Notes: generated by a model not told the origin, from the letters alone. A stretch of DNA of 11,733 bases from CAYLZO01 sp964387775 (GCA_964387775.1 CAYLZO010000168.1:1-11733); one strand, 5' to 3'. Positions 1 to 7,544 are shown, numbered from the stretch's first letter. Numbers and translations are program-made.

Positions 1-816
1 CTAGCGACGTTGATTCTACCGACCAGTGGGGAAGCCAAAGTCTGCGGCTACAACGCCGTCCACGATGCGGACAGGGTGCGAAGCTGTATAGGTTTGTGTA
101 GCGACAGTCAACGGGCTTTCTACTACCGCCTCTCAGGCTACCAGAATCTGGAGTTTTTTTGCGGACTGGCGGGTATCCCCCGGCGCTATCTAAAAGAACG
201 AATCGAAGAAATCCTGGGGTTGTTAGGTCTCGCACAAGATCGCGACGTACTTTTCATGCGCTACAGTCATGGGATGAGAAAGCGGCTGGCACTCGCGCGC
301 AGCCTGCTGACCGATCCAGACGTCTATCTACTAGATGAACCAACATCTGGGATCGATCCTTGTGGAGCTATAACCATCCGGCAGATCATGGATGATCTCC
401 GCGCTAGAGGGAAAACAATCTTGCTGACCACACACAACATTGAGGAAGCAAGCCAGATGAGTGATCAGGTAGGAATTCTGAAGGACGGTCAACTGGTAGC
501 CCTCAACACCCCAGAGAATCTCAAACAGATTCTGCATCAGAAAAGGATTCACATTGTGATACGAAGATCGAATCCTGTAGTTTCGCAGAGTCACGCTCTG
601 GATCATGATGTCGATATACTCACTACCTGTCTACGCCAGCTTCCCGAAGTTGATGGTGTGAGGTGGAATCGATCCCGAATAGAGATCGATGTGGCTCAAT
701 ATCCGGCCATCACTCCCATCGTCCACGCAGTTGCGGAGAGTGGTGTACCCATTGAAGCAATAAGACAGGAGGAAGCCACTCTGGAAGACCTGTTCATTCA
801 TATCGCACAGTCGTAA
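1..816 (+). CDS. ABC transporter ATP-binding protein (5' end cut by window)
   Basis: This is the nucleotide-binding subunit of an ABC exporter; it hydrolyses ATP on the cytoplasmic face to drive the adjacent ABC-2 permease. The frame is open from base 1, and the first residues (LATLILPTSGEA) are those that normally follow Walker A, so the P-loop and about 40 residues lie outside the window. Numbering from the first visible codon, the Q-loop/NLEFF region is at about 35-57, the signature YSHGMRKRL at about 88-96 (YSHG in place of LSGG), Walker B plus D-loop VYLLDEPTSGID at about 108-119, and the switch His in TTHNIEE at about 145. A C-terminal extension of about 100 residues follows, as in ABC-2 drug/polysaccharide-type ATPases. 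It ends 14 bases before the next ORF and is clearly in one operon with it. The substrate cannot be told. The ATPase call is secure. Confidence 0.93.
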   Translation, partial: LATLILPTSGEAKVCGYNAVHDADRVRSCIGLCSDSQRAFYYRLSGYQNLEFFCGLAGIPRRYLKERIEEILGLLGLAQDRDVLFMRYSHGMRKRLALARSLLTDPDVYLLDEPTSGIDPCGAITIRQIMDDLRARGKTILLTTHNIEEASQMSDQVGILKDGQLVALNTPENLKQILHQKRIHIVIRRSNPVVSQSHALDHDVDILTTCLRQLPEVDGVRWNRSRIEIDVAQYPAITPIVHAVAESGVPIEAIRQEEATLEDLFIHIAQS

Positions 817-830
817 GGGAGAGGTTCGTG

Positions 831-920
831 ATGAGAGCACGCTCCAGCTACAAGTTCAATTTGTGGTTCATACTCTTGCTCGTCGTGGTTAGCTCTTTGG
901 AGCAGTGGAATCTCAGATGA
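831..920 (+). CDS. Small membrane-peptide ORF (29 aa), coupled to the permease
   Basis: This ATG-initiated frame of 29 codons lies between the ABC ATPase and the permease. A purine-rich Shine-Dalgarno (GGGAGAGG, 818-825) sits six bases before the ATG. The product has a basic N-terminus (MRARSSYKFN) and then one hydrophobic stretch (LWFILLLVVVSS), which is long enough for a short membrane segment. Its TGA overlaps the permease ATG as ATGA (917-920), the usual layout for translational coupling. The permease ATG has no well-placed SD of its own, so translation of this frame may be what loads ribosomes onto the permease. I do not recognise the peptide. It could be a true small subunit, a coupling leader, or a vestige of a longer gene. 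Confidence 0.5.
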   Translation: MRARSSYKFNLWFILLLVVVSSLEQWNLR

Positions 921-1738
921 AATTACTCTCTAGCCTCTACCCGGCATGGCTATTTGTGAGGCGTGGTTTGCTCAGCATGATGAGTTACCGCACGGCTTTG
1001 ATTTTGGCGCTGCTATCTGGTTTTCTCGGCATCGTCCAATTTGGCCTGATGGCCCGCTTTATGTCACAGGGTAACGCCTTTCCCCTCATTGAACAATACG
1101 GAGGAGACTTTCTCGCCTACCTGATCATCGGCAGTACTTTCACCAGTTTTGTCGGCGTGGCACTGAATTCCTTCCAAGGAGCTATCCGCTCTGAACAGCA
1201 AATGGGTACACTTGAACACCTGTTGTTGGCCAATCTGCCGCTAGCAAACATCATGCTCTATTCAGCTCTGTGGAATTTCTTGAACGCATTGCTAAACACG
1301 GTCATCATCTTTCTTGTGGCAGTGGCCCTGTTCGACATCGACCTATCAATCAACCTAGTGCTGGCTTCATTCACGTTACTGTTGACGGTATTCTCACTCT
1401 CTGGCATTGGGATGATCAGCGCAGGAATCATCCTGGTGACCAAGCAGGGTGATCCAGTGGGCTGGATTTTTACAACTCTGACGAGCCTGGTGGGTGGTGT
1501 GCTTTTTCCCATTGAGATGCTGCCCGACTGGCTACAGGCCGTCTCAGCAGCACTGCCGACAACCCACGCCCTGCGAGCTTTGCGCTTGACGCTTACAAAC
1601 TACGCTGGCTGGCGCGAAGTCCAAAGTGAATTCCTTTTTCTTGTCGTTACGCTGGTGATCACTCTTCCGTGTGGACTGGTTGTTTTCAAGTTGGGGTTCC
1701 AAAAAGCTAGACGATCGGGCAGCCTGGCCGAATACTAG
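917..1738 (+). CDS. ABC-2 type transporter permease
   Basis: This is the membrane subunit that pairs with the upstream ATPase, 273 residues from ATG 917. Hydrophobic segments fall at about 26-48, 65-86, 117-138, 145-174, 181-199 and 238-260, giving the six-helix ABC-2 layout. Family-typical stretches are EQQMGTLEHLLL (about 93-104, the coupling-helix side after TM2) and FPIEMLPDWLQ followed by LPTTHALRALR (about 197-223, before the last helix). An in-frame GTG at 905 is only two bases from a GGAG, so it is unlikely to be used. ATG 917 overlaps the stop of the 29-codon ORF and is preferred. No terminator with a T-run is visible after the stop. The exported substrate is unknown; lipid, drug or polysaccharide export are all possible for this family. 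Confidence 0.9.
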   Translation: MKLLSSLYPAWLFVRRGLLSMMSYRTALILALLSGFLGIVQFGLMARFMSQGNAFPLIEQYGGDFLAYLIIGSTFTSFVGVALNSFQGAIRSEQQMGTLEHLLLANLPLANIMLYSALWNFLNALLNTVIIFLVAVALFDIDLSINLVLASFTLLLTVFSLSGIGMISAGIILVTKQGDPVGWIFTTLTSLVGGVLFPIEMLPDWLQAVSAALPTTHALRALRLTLTNYAGWREVQSEFLFLVVTLVITLPCGLVVFKLGFQKARRSGSLAEY

Positions 1739-1778
1739 AGCCGGATACTACACATAACTCCAAAGTGTTGGGCTGTGC

Positions 1779-1892
1779 GCGATCTTTGTCGTCACCAGCT
1801 TGCGGTACCCCGACACACTTATCCAGGCCCTGCGGCGTGGGGCTTGCAACTATGCGACCAAGAATGAGCTCCCACGCCCACCACTGCCCTAA
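1779..1892 (+). pseudogene. Possible response-regulator receiver-domain fragment
   Basis: The frame starting at the GCG codon at 1779 reads AIFVVTSLRYPDTLIQALRR and then GACNYATKNEL before a TAA at 1890-1892. This resembles the second half of a CheY-like receiver domain: the hydrophobic beta-4 strand ending in the conserved Thr/Ser, the helix 4 pattern with A-L-x-x-G-A, and the Tyr-x-x-Lys of beta 5 (usually DYLTKP). The frame has no start codon, no phosphoacceptor Asp half and no output domain, so if the match is right this is a decayed remnant. The resemblance is short and was judged by eye, so confidence is low. Confidence 0.35.
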
Positions 1893-1933
1893 AGACGCGG
1901 GATGTACGGCGCAGGAACCGCCCGCAGCCCGGC

Positions 1934-1962
1934 TTGCGCCTGATCGAGAAATGTGCTATACT
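1934..1962 (+). promoter_or_regulatory. Sigma-70-type promoter for fructose-bisphosphatase
   Basis: The -35 TTGCGC (1934-1939) and -10 TATACT (1957-1962) are separated by exactly 17 bases. Transcription would start near 1969, giving a leader of about 96 bases before ATG 2065. Confidence 0.65.
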
Positions 1963-2064
1963 GGGTTTGCGTTGATAGGCACAATCTAGGATAGATGTCT
2001 CGTCCTGTCATCTGGAGAGCCCCACACAGAGCGCCTTCAAAGAACCAAAGGAGTTGTGGAATCC

Positions 2065-3051
2065 ATGGATCAAATACCAGATCGCAACCTGGCAATGGAG
2101 CTCGTGCGCGTAACCGAGGCCGCGGCCATGGCTTCGGGCCGGTGGATGGGACGCGGCAACAAAGAGGCCGCCGACCAGGCCGCCGTGGACGCCATGCGCC
2201 TCGTCCTGAGCACCGTCGAGATGGATGGTGTGATTATCATCGGGGAAGGCGAGAAAGACGAGGCCCCGATGCTCTACAACGGCGAGGCCCTGGGTACCGG
2301 TCATCCGCCCAAGGTAGACATCGCCGTGGACCCCATCGACGGGACGACGATCCTGTCCCTGGGCCGCTCGGGGGCCCTGGCCGTCGTCGCCGTGTCTGAG
2401 CGGGACACCATGTACGATCCTCAGCACATCTTTTACATGAACAAGATCGCCGTGGGGCCGGAGGCGGCGGGGTCGATTGACATCCAGGCCCCGGTGGACG
2501 TCAACCTCCGCAGTATCGCCCGGGCCAAACGCAAGGACCTGGACGATCTCACCGTCATCGTGCTGGATCGCCCCCGGCACGAGGAGCTGATCCAGCAGAT
2601 CCGGCAGGTGGGGGCGCGCATCCGCCTCATCAGCGATGGCGACATCGCCGGGGCGCTCATGACGGCCATCGCCGACACCGGCATCGACGTGCTGATGGGC
2701 ATCGGCGGGTCGCCCGAGGCCGTGGTAGGGGCCTGCGCCCTCAAGTGCCTGGGGGGCGACATGCAGTGCCAGCTCTGGCCCCGCAACGACGAGGAGCGCG
2801 AGGAGGCCGTCGAGGCCGGCATGGACCTGGACCAGGTGCTGTCGATCAACGAACTGGTCAGGGGCAACAACGTCTTTTTCGCAGCCACCGGGATCACGGA
2901 TGGGGAACTGCTCGACGGGGTTCGTTACTTTGGCGGAGGGGCCAAGACCCACAGCGTCGTCATGCGCTCCAAGTCGGGGACGATTCGGTTCGTGGAGGCC
3001 ACCCACCGTTGGGACAAGCTGATGCGCTACAGCCAGATCCAGTTCGACTAG
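2065..3051 (+). CDS. glpX: Fructose-1,6-bisphosphatase class II
   Basis: This enzyme hydrolyses fructose-1,6-bisphosphate to fructose-6-phosphate in gluconeogenesis. It is metal-dependent, cytosolic and belongs to the lithium-sensitive phosphatase fold. Length is 328 residues, as expected for GlpX proteins. Family signatures are GEGEKDEAPMLY (60-71) and DPIDGTT (89-95), both metal-binding, then LISDGDIAGAL (188-198) and GIGGSPEAVVGACALKCLGG (212-231), the sugar-phosphate-binding region. E. coli GlpX has DPIEGT at the second site; DPIDGT here is the form common to the wider inositol-phosphatase superfamily. ATG 2065 is chosen because AAAGGAG (2047-2053) is 11 bases upstream; the in-frame GTG at 2056 is only 2 bases from it. 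In some lineages this family also acts on sedoheptulose-1,7-bisphosphate, which cannot be judged here. It has its own promoter. Confidence 0.95.
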   Translation: MDQIPDRNLAMELVRVTEAAAMASGRWMGRGNKEAADQAAVDAMRLVLSTVEMDGVIIIGEGEKDEAPMLYNGEALGTGHPPKVDIAVDPIDGTTILSLGRSGALAVVAVSERDTMYDPQHIFYMNKIAVGPEAAGSIDIQAPVDVNLRSIARAKRKDLDDLTVIVLDRPRHEELIQQIRQVGARIRLISDGDIAGALMTAIADTGIDVLMGIGGSPEAVVGACALKCLGGDMQCQLWPRNDEEREEAVEAGMDLDQVLSINELVRGNNVFFAATGITDGELLDGVRYFGGGAKTHSVVMRSKSGTIRFVEATHRWDKLMRYSQIQFD

Positions 3052-3476
3052 TCGCAGCAGCGGCGGAGTAAAGTCCTTACGCTGTCTCGCTCCCGTCGCT
3101 TGGCGGTTTCTTGGTCTTGATGTGTCTGTCACGCTTTTGTTACAATTTGACGGGGATAGAGATCGATGCTATAATAAAGCGCCTGTGGAGTAGCCCAAGT
3201 CTTTGCCGCATGTGAGTGGCATTTCTGGCGGTGTTTCCTTCATGTTTTCCTAGTGGGAGATGTGCGTCGGGAATCGATGCTTTCTACAAATCTGTAAAAC
3301 GACTATCTCTCGAAGCGATCCCTACCTTGGACGCCCGTCTATTTGTGTGCAGCACAGGATTCAAACTTCCATGACAGAGGATCACCGTGGCTCTACGTGT
3401 TGCCTGGTACAGCGCTGTTGCCGGGCGGCGACTTTGTGAGCAACGATGACGAAAAGCATAAGTATGGAGAGAAGAA
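3052..3476 (+). other. Intergenic region with rho promoter and long rho leader
   Basis: This 425-base gap holds no gene that I can support. It contains the promoter at 3147-3175 and then about 295 transcribed bases before the rho start. In the leader, a hairpin (GCCTGG at 3402-3407 with CCGGGC at 3421-3426, loop containing AGCGCT) lies about 50 bases before the start. A nine-codon frame (ATG 3464 to TGA 3490) overlaps the rho GTG. No T-tailed terminator for the upstream gene is evident. Confidence 0.7.
3147..3175 (+). promoter_or_regulatory. Near-consensus sigma-70 promoter for rho
   Basis: The -35 TTGACG (3147-3152) and -10 TATAAT (3170-3175) are separated by 17 bases, the best match to the sigma-70 consensus in the + strand half. 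The predicted start is near 3182, so the rho mRNA would carry a leader of about 295 bases. Confidence 0.8.
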
Positions 3477-4727
3477 GTGAATATTGTTGATCTGGAAACC
3501 AAAACCCTGAATGAACTTCAAGATATCGCTCGTGAATCAGACATCACTGGGTACAGCCGGCTAAAAAAGCATGATCTGATCATGCGCCTGCTTCAGGCCC
3601 AGGCGGAGGAGCAGGGACTGCTCTTTGGCGGAGGCATTCTCGACATCATCCCTGATGGCCTGGGATTCTTGCGCTCCGGCGACCTGCTGCCCAGTTCTGA
3701 CGACATCTATGTCTCGCAGTCGCAGATCCGTCGCTTTGGTCTGCGTCCGGGGGACACCGTCATCGGGCAGGTCCGGCCGCCTAAGGAAAATGAGAAATAC
3801 TTTGGCCTCTTGCGGGTCGAAGCCGTCAACGGCGAGGACCCCGAGCAGGCCAAACGTCGCCCGTGGTTCGACCGGCTGACGCCCATTTTCCCCCGAGAAC
3901 AGTTGATTCTCGAGACCGGCAGGCGACCCCTGTCCACGCGCTTGTTGGACATGCTGGCGCCTATCGGCCGTGGGCAGCGTGGCCTCATCGTTTCGCCACC
4001 CAAGGCGGGCAAAACCACCATTCTGAAGGAAATTGCCAATGGGCTCGCAGAGAATCAGAATGACCTGCACCTCATGGTCGTCCTGATTGGCGAGCGCCCC
4101 GAAGAGGTGACCGACATGGCCCGCTCGGTGGAGGCCGAGGTATTGGCTGCCACCTTTGACGAGCCGGTGCAACACCACGTTCGCGTCGCCGAGATGGCGC
4201 TGGAGCGAGCCAAGCGCCTCGTCGAGATGGACCAGGACGTGGTCGTCCTGGCCGACTCGATTACGCGGCTGGCCCGGGCCTACAACCTCGTCGTGCCGCC
4301 CAGCGGCCGGACCCTGTCCGGTGGTATCGATCCGGCTGCCCTCTATCCACCCAAGCGCTTCTTTGGCGCAGCGCGCAACATCGAAGAAGGGGGCAGCCTG
4401 ACCATCATCGCCACGTGCCTGGTAGACACCGGCAGCCGCATGGACGACGTCATCTACGAGGAATTCAAAGGCACGGGCAACATGGAGATGCACCTCAACC
4501 GCAAGCTGGCCGAGCGCCGGCTCTTCCCGGCTATCGACATCGAGCGATCGAGCACGCGGCGCGAGGAGCTGTTGCTTTCCCGCGACATCCTGTCCCGGAT
4601 CTGGACCCTGCGGCGCATGATCGACGCCCTGGGTGGTGGCGCCGACGCGGTGGAGCCGGTTCTGGACCGCTTGAACAAGACACGGAGCAACGCCGAGTTC
4701 CTCTCCACCCTCAGCCGGGAGATGTAG
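3477..4727 (+). CDS. rho: Transcription termination factor Rho
   Basis: Rho is a hexameric RNA-dependent ATPase/helicase that ends transcription of untranslated RNA. The protein has 416 residues (E. coli Rho has 419). The Rho N-terminal helical domain is at about 5-45 (LNELQDIARE). The RNA-binding cold-shock-like domain is at about 50-120, with the RNP-type GLGFLR at 61-66. The ATPase core has Walker A SPPKAGKTT (173-181), the GERPEEVTDM loop (205-214), Walker B VVVLAD (255-260) and the Q/R-loop region with KRFFGAARNIEEGG and KGTGNMEMHLNRKLAERR. There is no large insertion between the N-terminal and RNA-binding domains, unlike actinobacterial Rho. The start is GTG 3477, with GGAG seven bases upstream. 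It is probably monocistronic, since a separate promoter follows it. Rho commonly represses its own leader; the long leader would fit, but this is inference. Confidence 0.97.
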   Translation: MNIVDLETKTLNELQDIARESDITGYSRLKKHDLIMRLLQAQAEEQGLLFGGGILDIIPDGLGFLRSGDLLPSSDDIYVSQSQIRRFGLRPGDTVIGQVRPPKENEKYFGLLRVEAVNGEDPEQAKRRPWFDRLTPIFPREQLILETGRRPLSTRLLDMLAPIGRGQRGLIVSPPKAGKTTILKEIANGLAENQNDLHLMVVLIGERPEEVTDMARSVEAEVLAATFDEPVQHHVRVAEMALERAKRLVEMDQDVVVLADSITRLARAYNLVVPPSGRTLSGGIDPAALYPPKRFFGAARNIEEGGSLTIIATCLVDTGSRMDDVIYEEFKGTGNMEMHLNRKLAERRLFPAIDIERSSTRREELLLSRDILSRIWTLRRMIDALGGGADAVEPVLDRLNKTRSNAEFLSTLSREM

Positions 4728-4776
4728 CCTTCTTCCAGGGGGTTGGGCGCGCTGATAAACCGCGCGTAGTGTGAAT

Positions 4777-4804
4777 TTGCATGCTGGGGCGACTGTGGTA
4801 TAAT
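4777..4804 (+). promoter_or_regulatory. Sigma-70-type promoter for LysM/M23 peptidase
   Basis: The -35 TTGCAT (4777-4782) and -10 TATAAT (4799-4804) have a 16-base spacer. Transcription would start near 4811, essentially on top of an in-frame GTG at 4813. This argues that the downstream ATG 4843, which has an SD, is the real start. Confidence 0.7.
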
Positions 4805-4842
4805 GGTCTTGCGTGCAGAGCCCAATGCCGCGGAGTGTATCT

Positions 4843-6087
4843 ATGATAGAATCGCAGACCAAACTCCCTGCGCAAGAGGGAGAACCGGAAGCGACGTGGG
4901 AGAAGGGCCGTCAGGCCGTCCGTTCCGTCGCAACCCGGGTCGAACGTAGCGTTCGAGCCTTGCCAGGGGACTCGTGGGGGAAGCGATTGAGAGGCGTGGT
5001 GCTCTCGGTCAAGAATTCGGCCCGAAGAGGCCCGCTACAATCGAGTCTTGTCCAGGTTTTGCACTGGATTCAGGTGAGTATCGGGGATGCCCCCTTACTC
5101 AACCGCTTCGCCCTACACCTCGTCGTTGTCTTTTTGGCGGTCGGCGTCGTCGGCTTTAGCCAGTTCAGCCTGCCCCAGGTTGATTTTCTCCTGCCCACCC
5201 CAACCCCGGCACCCAACCTTGGCGAGCACACCGTCACTACGCCGCTGACGAACCGGGGTGGGGAGCGTTTCGTCAGCAACAACGCCGCCCTTTTCCAGGC
5301 GCCGGTGCCCCACACCGTGCACGCCGAGCGGGAAACAACCTCGGTCGTCACCTACACCGTCCAGCCCAACGACAATATGTGGGCTATTGCCCAGGGATTT
5401 GGCCTCAAGGCCGAGACGGTTTTGTGGGCCAATCCCAAACTCGAAAAGACACCCGACCTGTTGAGCGTGGGTCAACAGTTGATCATCCCACCAGTGGATG
5501 GCGTGTACTATACCGTCCAGGCCGGCGACACTGTCGACAAGCTGGCCAAGACCTATCAGACCTCAGTTGAAAAAATCGTCGGCTTTGAGATGAACGGTCT
5601 GGTGGAGCCCTACGTGCTGACGCCGGGGCAACAGCTCATGCTGCCCGACGGCCGGAAAAAGATTACCTTCCCCTCGTCAATCCCAGTAGGACAGTGGGTT
5701 GGCCGGCCCAGCAATGCGCTCGTGGGATCGGGCCGCTTTGCCTGGCCGACCCAGGGCTTGCTGACACAGCATTTCTGGGCCGGTCACCGCGGCATCGATA
5801 TCGCTGCCCGCACCGGCACGCCCATCCGCGCCGCCGACGGCGGCTACGTGGTCTTTGCGGGGCGGGATACCTGGGGTTATGGCAACCAGGTGGTCATCGA
5901 CCATGGCAATGGCTTCAAGACGCGGTATGCCCACCTTCAAACCATCGGCGTCAAATCGGGCGATACGGTCAAAAAAGACCAGAAAATCGGAACGATGGGC
6001 AACACTGGGCGCTCGACCGGACCCCACTTGCATTTTGAAATCATCAAAAACGGTGTGGTTCAGAACCCCTTGGGCTTTTTGCGCTAA
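4843..6087 (+). CDS. Membrane-anchored LysM-LysM-M23 peptidoglycan endopeptidase
   Basis: This is a probable cell-wall hydrolase of 414 residues that cuts peptide cross-links outside the membrane. A basic cytoplasmic N-terminus of about 85 residues leads into one membrane segment (about 88-107, FALHLVVVFLAVGVVGFSQF). A Pro/Thr-rich linker follows (about 118-135). LysM domains lie at about 170-216 (YTVQPNDNMWAIA) and 222-267 (YYTVQAGDTVDKLA). The C-terminal M23 (LytM/NlpD-like) domain spans about 298-414. The expected zinc ligands are all present (H315 and D319 in HRGID, H397 in HLHF), as are the catalytic histidines H364 (YAHL) and H395, so it should be an active enzyme rather than a degenerate regulator. 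ATG 4843 is chosen over GTG 4813 because GCGGAG lies seven bases upstream and the promoter -10 is too near the GTG. The long cytoplasmic N-terminus is somewhat unusual. It converges on the dehydrogenase gene. Confidence 0.93.
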   Translation: MIESQTKLPAQEGEPEATWEKGRQAVRSVATRVERSVRALPGDSWGKRLRGVVLSVKNSARRGPLQSSLVQVLHWIQVSIGDAPLLNRFALHLVVVFLAVGVVGFSQFSLPQVDFLLPTPTPAPNLGEHTVTTPLTNRGGERFVSNNAALFQAPVPHTVHAERETTSVVTYTVQPNDNMWAIAQGFGLKAETVLWANPKLEKTPDLLSVGQQLIIPPVDGVYYTVQAGDTVDKLAKTYQTSVEKIVGFEMNGLVEPYVLTPGQQLMLPDGRKKITFPSSIPVGQWVGRPSNALVGSGRFAWPTQGLLTQHFWAGHRGIDIAARTGTPIRAADGGYVVFAGRDTWGYGNQVVIDHGNGFKTRYAHLQTIGVKSGDTVKKDQKIGTMGNTGRSTGPHLHFEIIKNGVVQNPLGFLR

Positions 6088-6103
6088 CCTATTTGGGCAA
6101 TCA

Positions 6104-6138
6104 AAAACGGGCGCGAGATAAATTCTCGCGCCCGTTTT
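6104..6138. terminator. Bidirectional intrinsic terminator
   Basis: A perfect inverted repeat has 15-base arms (6104-6118 and 6124-6138) and a 5-base loop. The arms are AAAACGGGCGCGAGA and its complement, so each strand ends with a GC-rich stem followed by TTTT. It lies between two convergent genes and should stop both transcripts. Confidence 0.93.
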
Positions 6139-6171
6139 CTTGTTAGGGCTAAAGCGAATGGCTAATTCGCC

Positions 6172-7428
6172 TTACACCCAGCCCCGCAGCCGCATCGCCT
6201 CGGCCACCCGGGCGACGGATACGACGTAGGCCCCCATGCGGTTGTGGACGCCGTACTGCTCGGCCGCCTTGTGCACGGCGTGGAAGGCGGCCGTCATCTT
6301 TTTGTCTAGCTTCTCGTGAACTTCTTCGACCTCCCAGTAGTAGTCGTAGGCGTTCTGAACCTGCTCAAAGTAAGAGACGGTGACGCCGCCGGCGTTGCAC
6401 AAAAAGTCGGGGATCACGTACTTGCCGTTCTTGTGCAAAACTTCGTCAGCCGCCGGGGTCGTCGGGCCGTTGGCCAGCTCGGCGATGATCTTGCCCTTGA
6501 TATCCTCCGCGTTCCACTCGCCGATCTGGTTCTCCAGCGCCGCCGGGATGAGCACGTCCACGTCCAACTCCAGCAACTCCTCGTTGGTCACTTGCTTGCA
6601 CTCGTCACAGCACTTGTAAGTGGCGACGGTGCGATTCTCGTTCTTCCAGGCCAGCACCTCTTCAAAGTCCAGGCCGTCCTCGCAATAGACGCCGCCCTTC
6701 GAGTCGGACACGGCCACGACCTTGGAGCCGAACATCTCGGTGACGAGCTGGTGGGCGAACTGGCCGGCGTTTCCGTAGCCCTGGACGGCCACGGTGGCCT
6801 GGCTCAGGTCGATGCCCAGGAGCTTGGCCGCCTCGCGGATGGTATACATGCCACCCCGGGCCGTCGCGTCGCCCCGCCCTGCCGAGCCGCCCAGCGGCAG
6901 GGGCTTGCCGGTGATGATGCCCGGCACGTTGTAGCCACGCATCACGGCGTACTCGTCCATCATCCAGGCCATGATCTGGGGCGTGGTGTAGACGTCGGGC
7001 GCCGGCACGTCGGTCTCCTCGCCGATGTAGTGGCCGATGGCGCGGATGTAGGCCCGGCTGAGGCGCTCCAGCTCGCCCTCGGACATTTCCTTGGGATTGC
7101 AGATGATGCCGCCCTTGCCGCCACCCAGGGGAATATCGACCACGGCCGTCTTCCACGTCATCCAGGCTGCCAGGGCGCGGACGGTGTCGATGGTCTCGTC
7201 GGGGTGGAAGCGCAGGCCGCCCTTCGTCGGGCCCCGGGAATCGTTGTATTGCACGCGGAAGCCTTTAAAAACCTTGACCGTGCCGTCGTCCATGCGGACC
7301 GGCAGGGTGACGTGGAACTCGCGCAGCGGCCAGCGCAGCAACTCGTGAACGGCAGGGTCCAGGTCCATGATCTCGGCTGCTTCGGCCAATTGGGCTTGCG
7401 CAATCTTGAAGGGGTTCAACTCGCTCAT
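6172..7428 (-). CDS. gdhA: Glutamate dehydrogenase (Glu/Leu/Phe/Val dehydrogenase family)
   Basis: The enzyme interconverts glutamate and 2-oxoglutarate plus ammonia with NAD(P), linking carbon and nitrogen metabolism in the cytosol. It has 418 residues, the size of the small hexameric type. Substrate-site motifs are PTKGGLRF (67-74, Lys69), PLGGGKGGI (100-108, catalytic Lys105) and VPAPD (141-145, catalytic Asp145). The Rossmann domain carries GYGNAGQ (217-223), followed by IPAALENQI (294-302) and ELANGPTTP (316-324). An odd feature is a Cys cluster, CCDEC (273-277), in the coenzyme domain. Coenzyme preference cannot be read with confidence. The start is ATG 7428 with AAGGAG seven bases upstream. 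It lies 347 bases past gatB with its own candidate promoter and a structured leader, so it is probably regulated separately. A leucine or phenylalanine dehydrogenase is less likely, as those are shorter. Confidence 0.95.
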   Translation of the reverse strand: MSELNPFKIAQAQLAEAAEIMDLDPAVHELLRWPLREFHVTLPVRMDDGTVKVFKGFRVQYNDSRGPTKGGLRFHPDETIDTVRALAAWMTWKTAVVDIPLGGGKGGIICNPKEMSEGELERLSRAYIRAIGHYIGEETDVPAPDVYTTPQIMAWMMDEYAVMRGYNVPGIITGKPLPLGGSAGRGDATARGGMYTIREAAKLLGIDLSQATVAVQGYGNAGQFAHQLVTEMFGSKVVAVSDSKGGVYCEDGLDFEEVLAWKNENRTVATYKCCDECKQVTNEELLELDVDVLIPAALENQIGEWNAEDIKGKIIAELANGPTTPAADEVLHKNGKYVIPDFLCNAGGVTVSYFEQVQNAYDYYWEVEEVHEKLDKKMTAAFHAVHKAAEQYGVHNRMGAYVVSVARVAEAMRLRGWV

Positions 7429-7512
7429 TTTCTTTCTCTCCTTGGTTTATTGGATATAGAGTATTTGAGTCTGGACTTCTTGGGGAAGGCGTAAAGTCCG
7501 GCGCCTTGCTCT

Positions 7513-7528
7513 GTCTGCTTGTGCAGAC
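7513..7528 (-). other. Perfect tetraloop hairpin in gdhA leader
   Basis: GTCTGC-ACAA-GCAGAC forms a perfect 6-bp stem with a 4-base loop about 85 bases before the gdhA start. Its role is unknown. Confidence 0.45.
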
Positions 7529-7544
7529 CTCCGTCAGGCTGAGG

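Larger units (their letters stand above)
1739..2064 (+). other. Intergenic gap between ABC operon and FBPase
   Basis: This 326-base gap has no intact gene that I can support. It holds a probable receiver-domain remnant (1779-1892), then a sigma-70-type promoter (1934-1962) and a 5' leader of roughly 96 bases for the fructose-bisphosphatase. No clear intrinsic terminator for the ABC operon is visible. Confidence 0.7.

Noticed and set aside
1765..1989. 74-codon frame after the ABC permease
   Set aside because: It has no SD and runs through the FBPase promoter. The only recognisable stretch, the receiver-like remnant, lies in a different frame.
2008..3132. 374-codon open frame on the - strand opposite glpX
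   Set aside because: It is an antisense shadow of a clear fructose-bisphosphatase gene and has no recognisable motif.
3260..3439. 59-codon ATG frame in the rho leader
   Set aside because: Its GGGAG touches the ATG with no spacing, the composition is not protein-like, and nothing is recognised. It is kept only as leader sequence.
4749..4768. GCGCG/CGCGC hairpin after rho as a terminator
   Set aside because: The stem is only about 5 bp and no T-run follows it.
3561..4862. 433-codon open frame on the - strand opposite rho
   Set aside because: It is antisense to rho, whose motifs are unmistakable, and it extends across the promoter of the next gene.
6316..7494. 392-codon open frame on the + strand opposite gdhA
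   Set aside because: It is a shadow of the glutamate dehydrogenase gene with no motif of its own.
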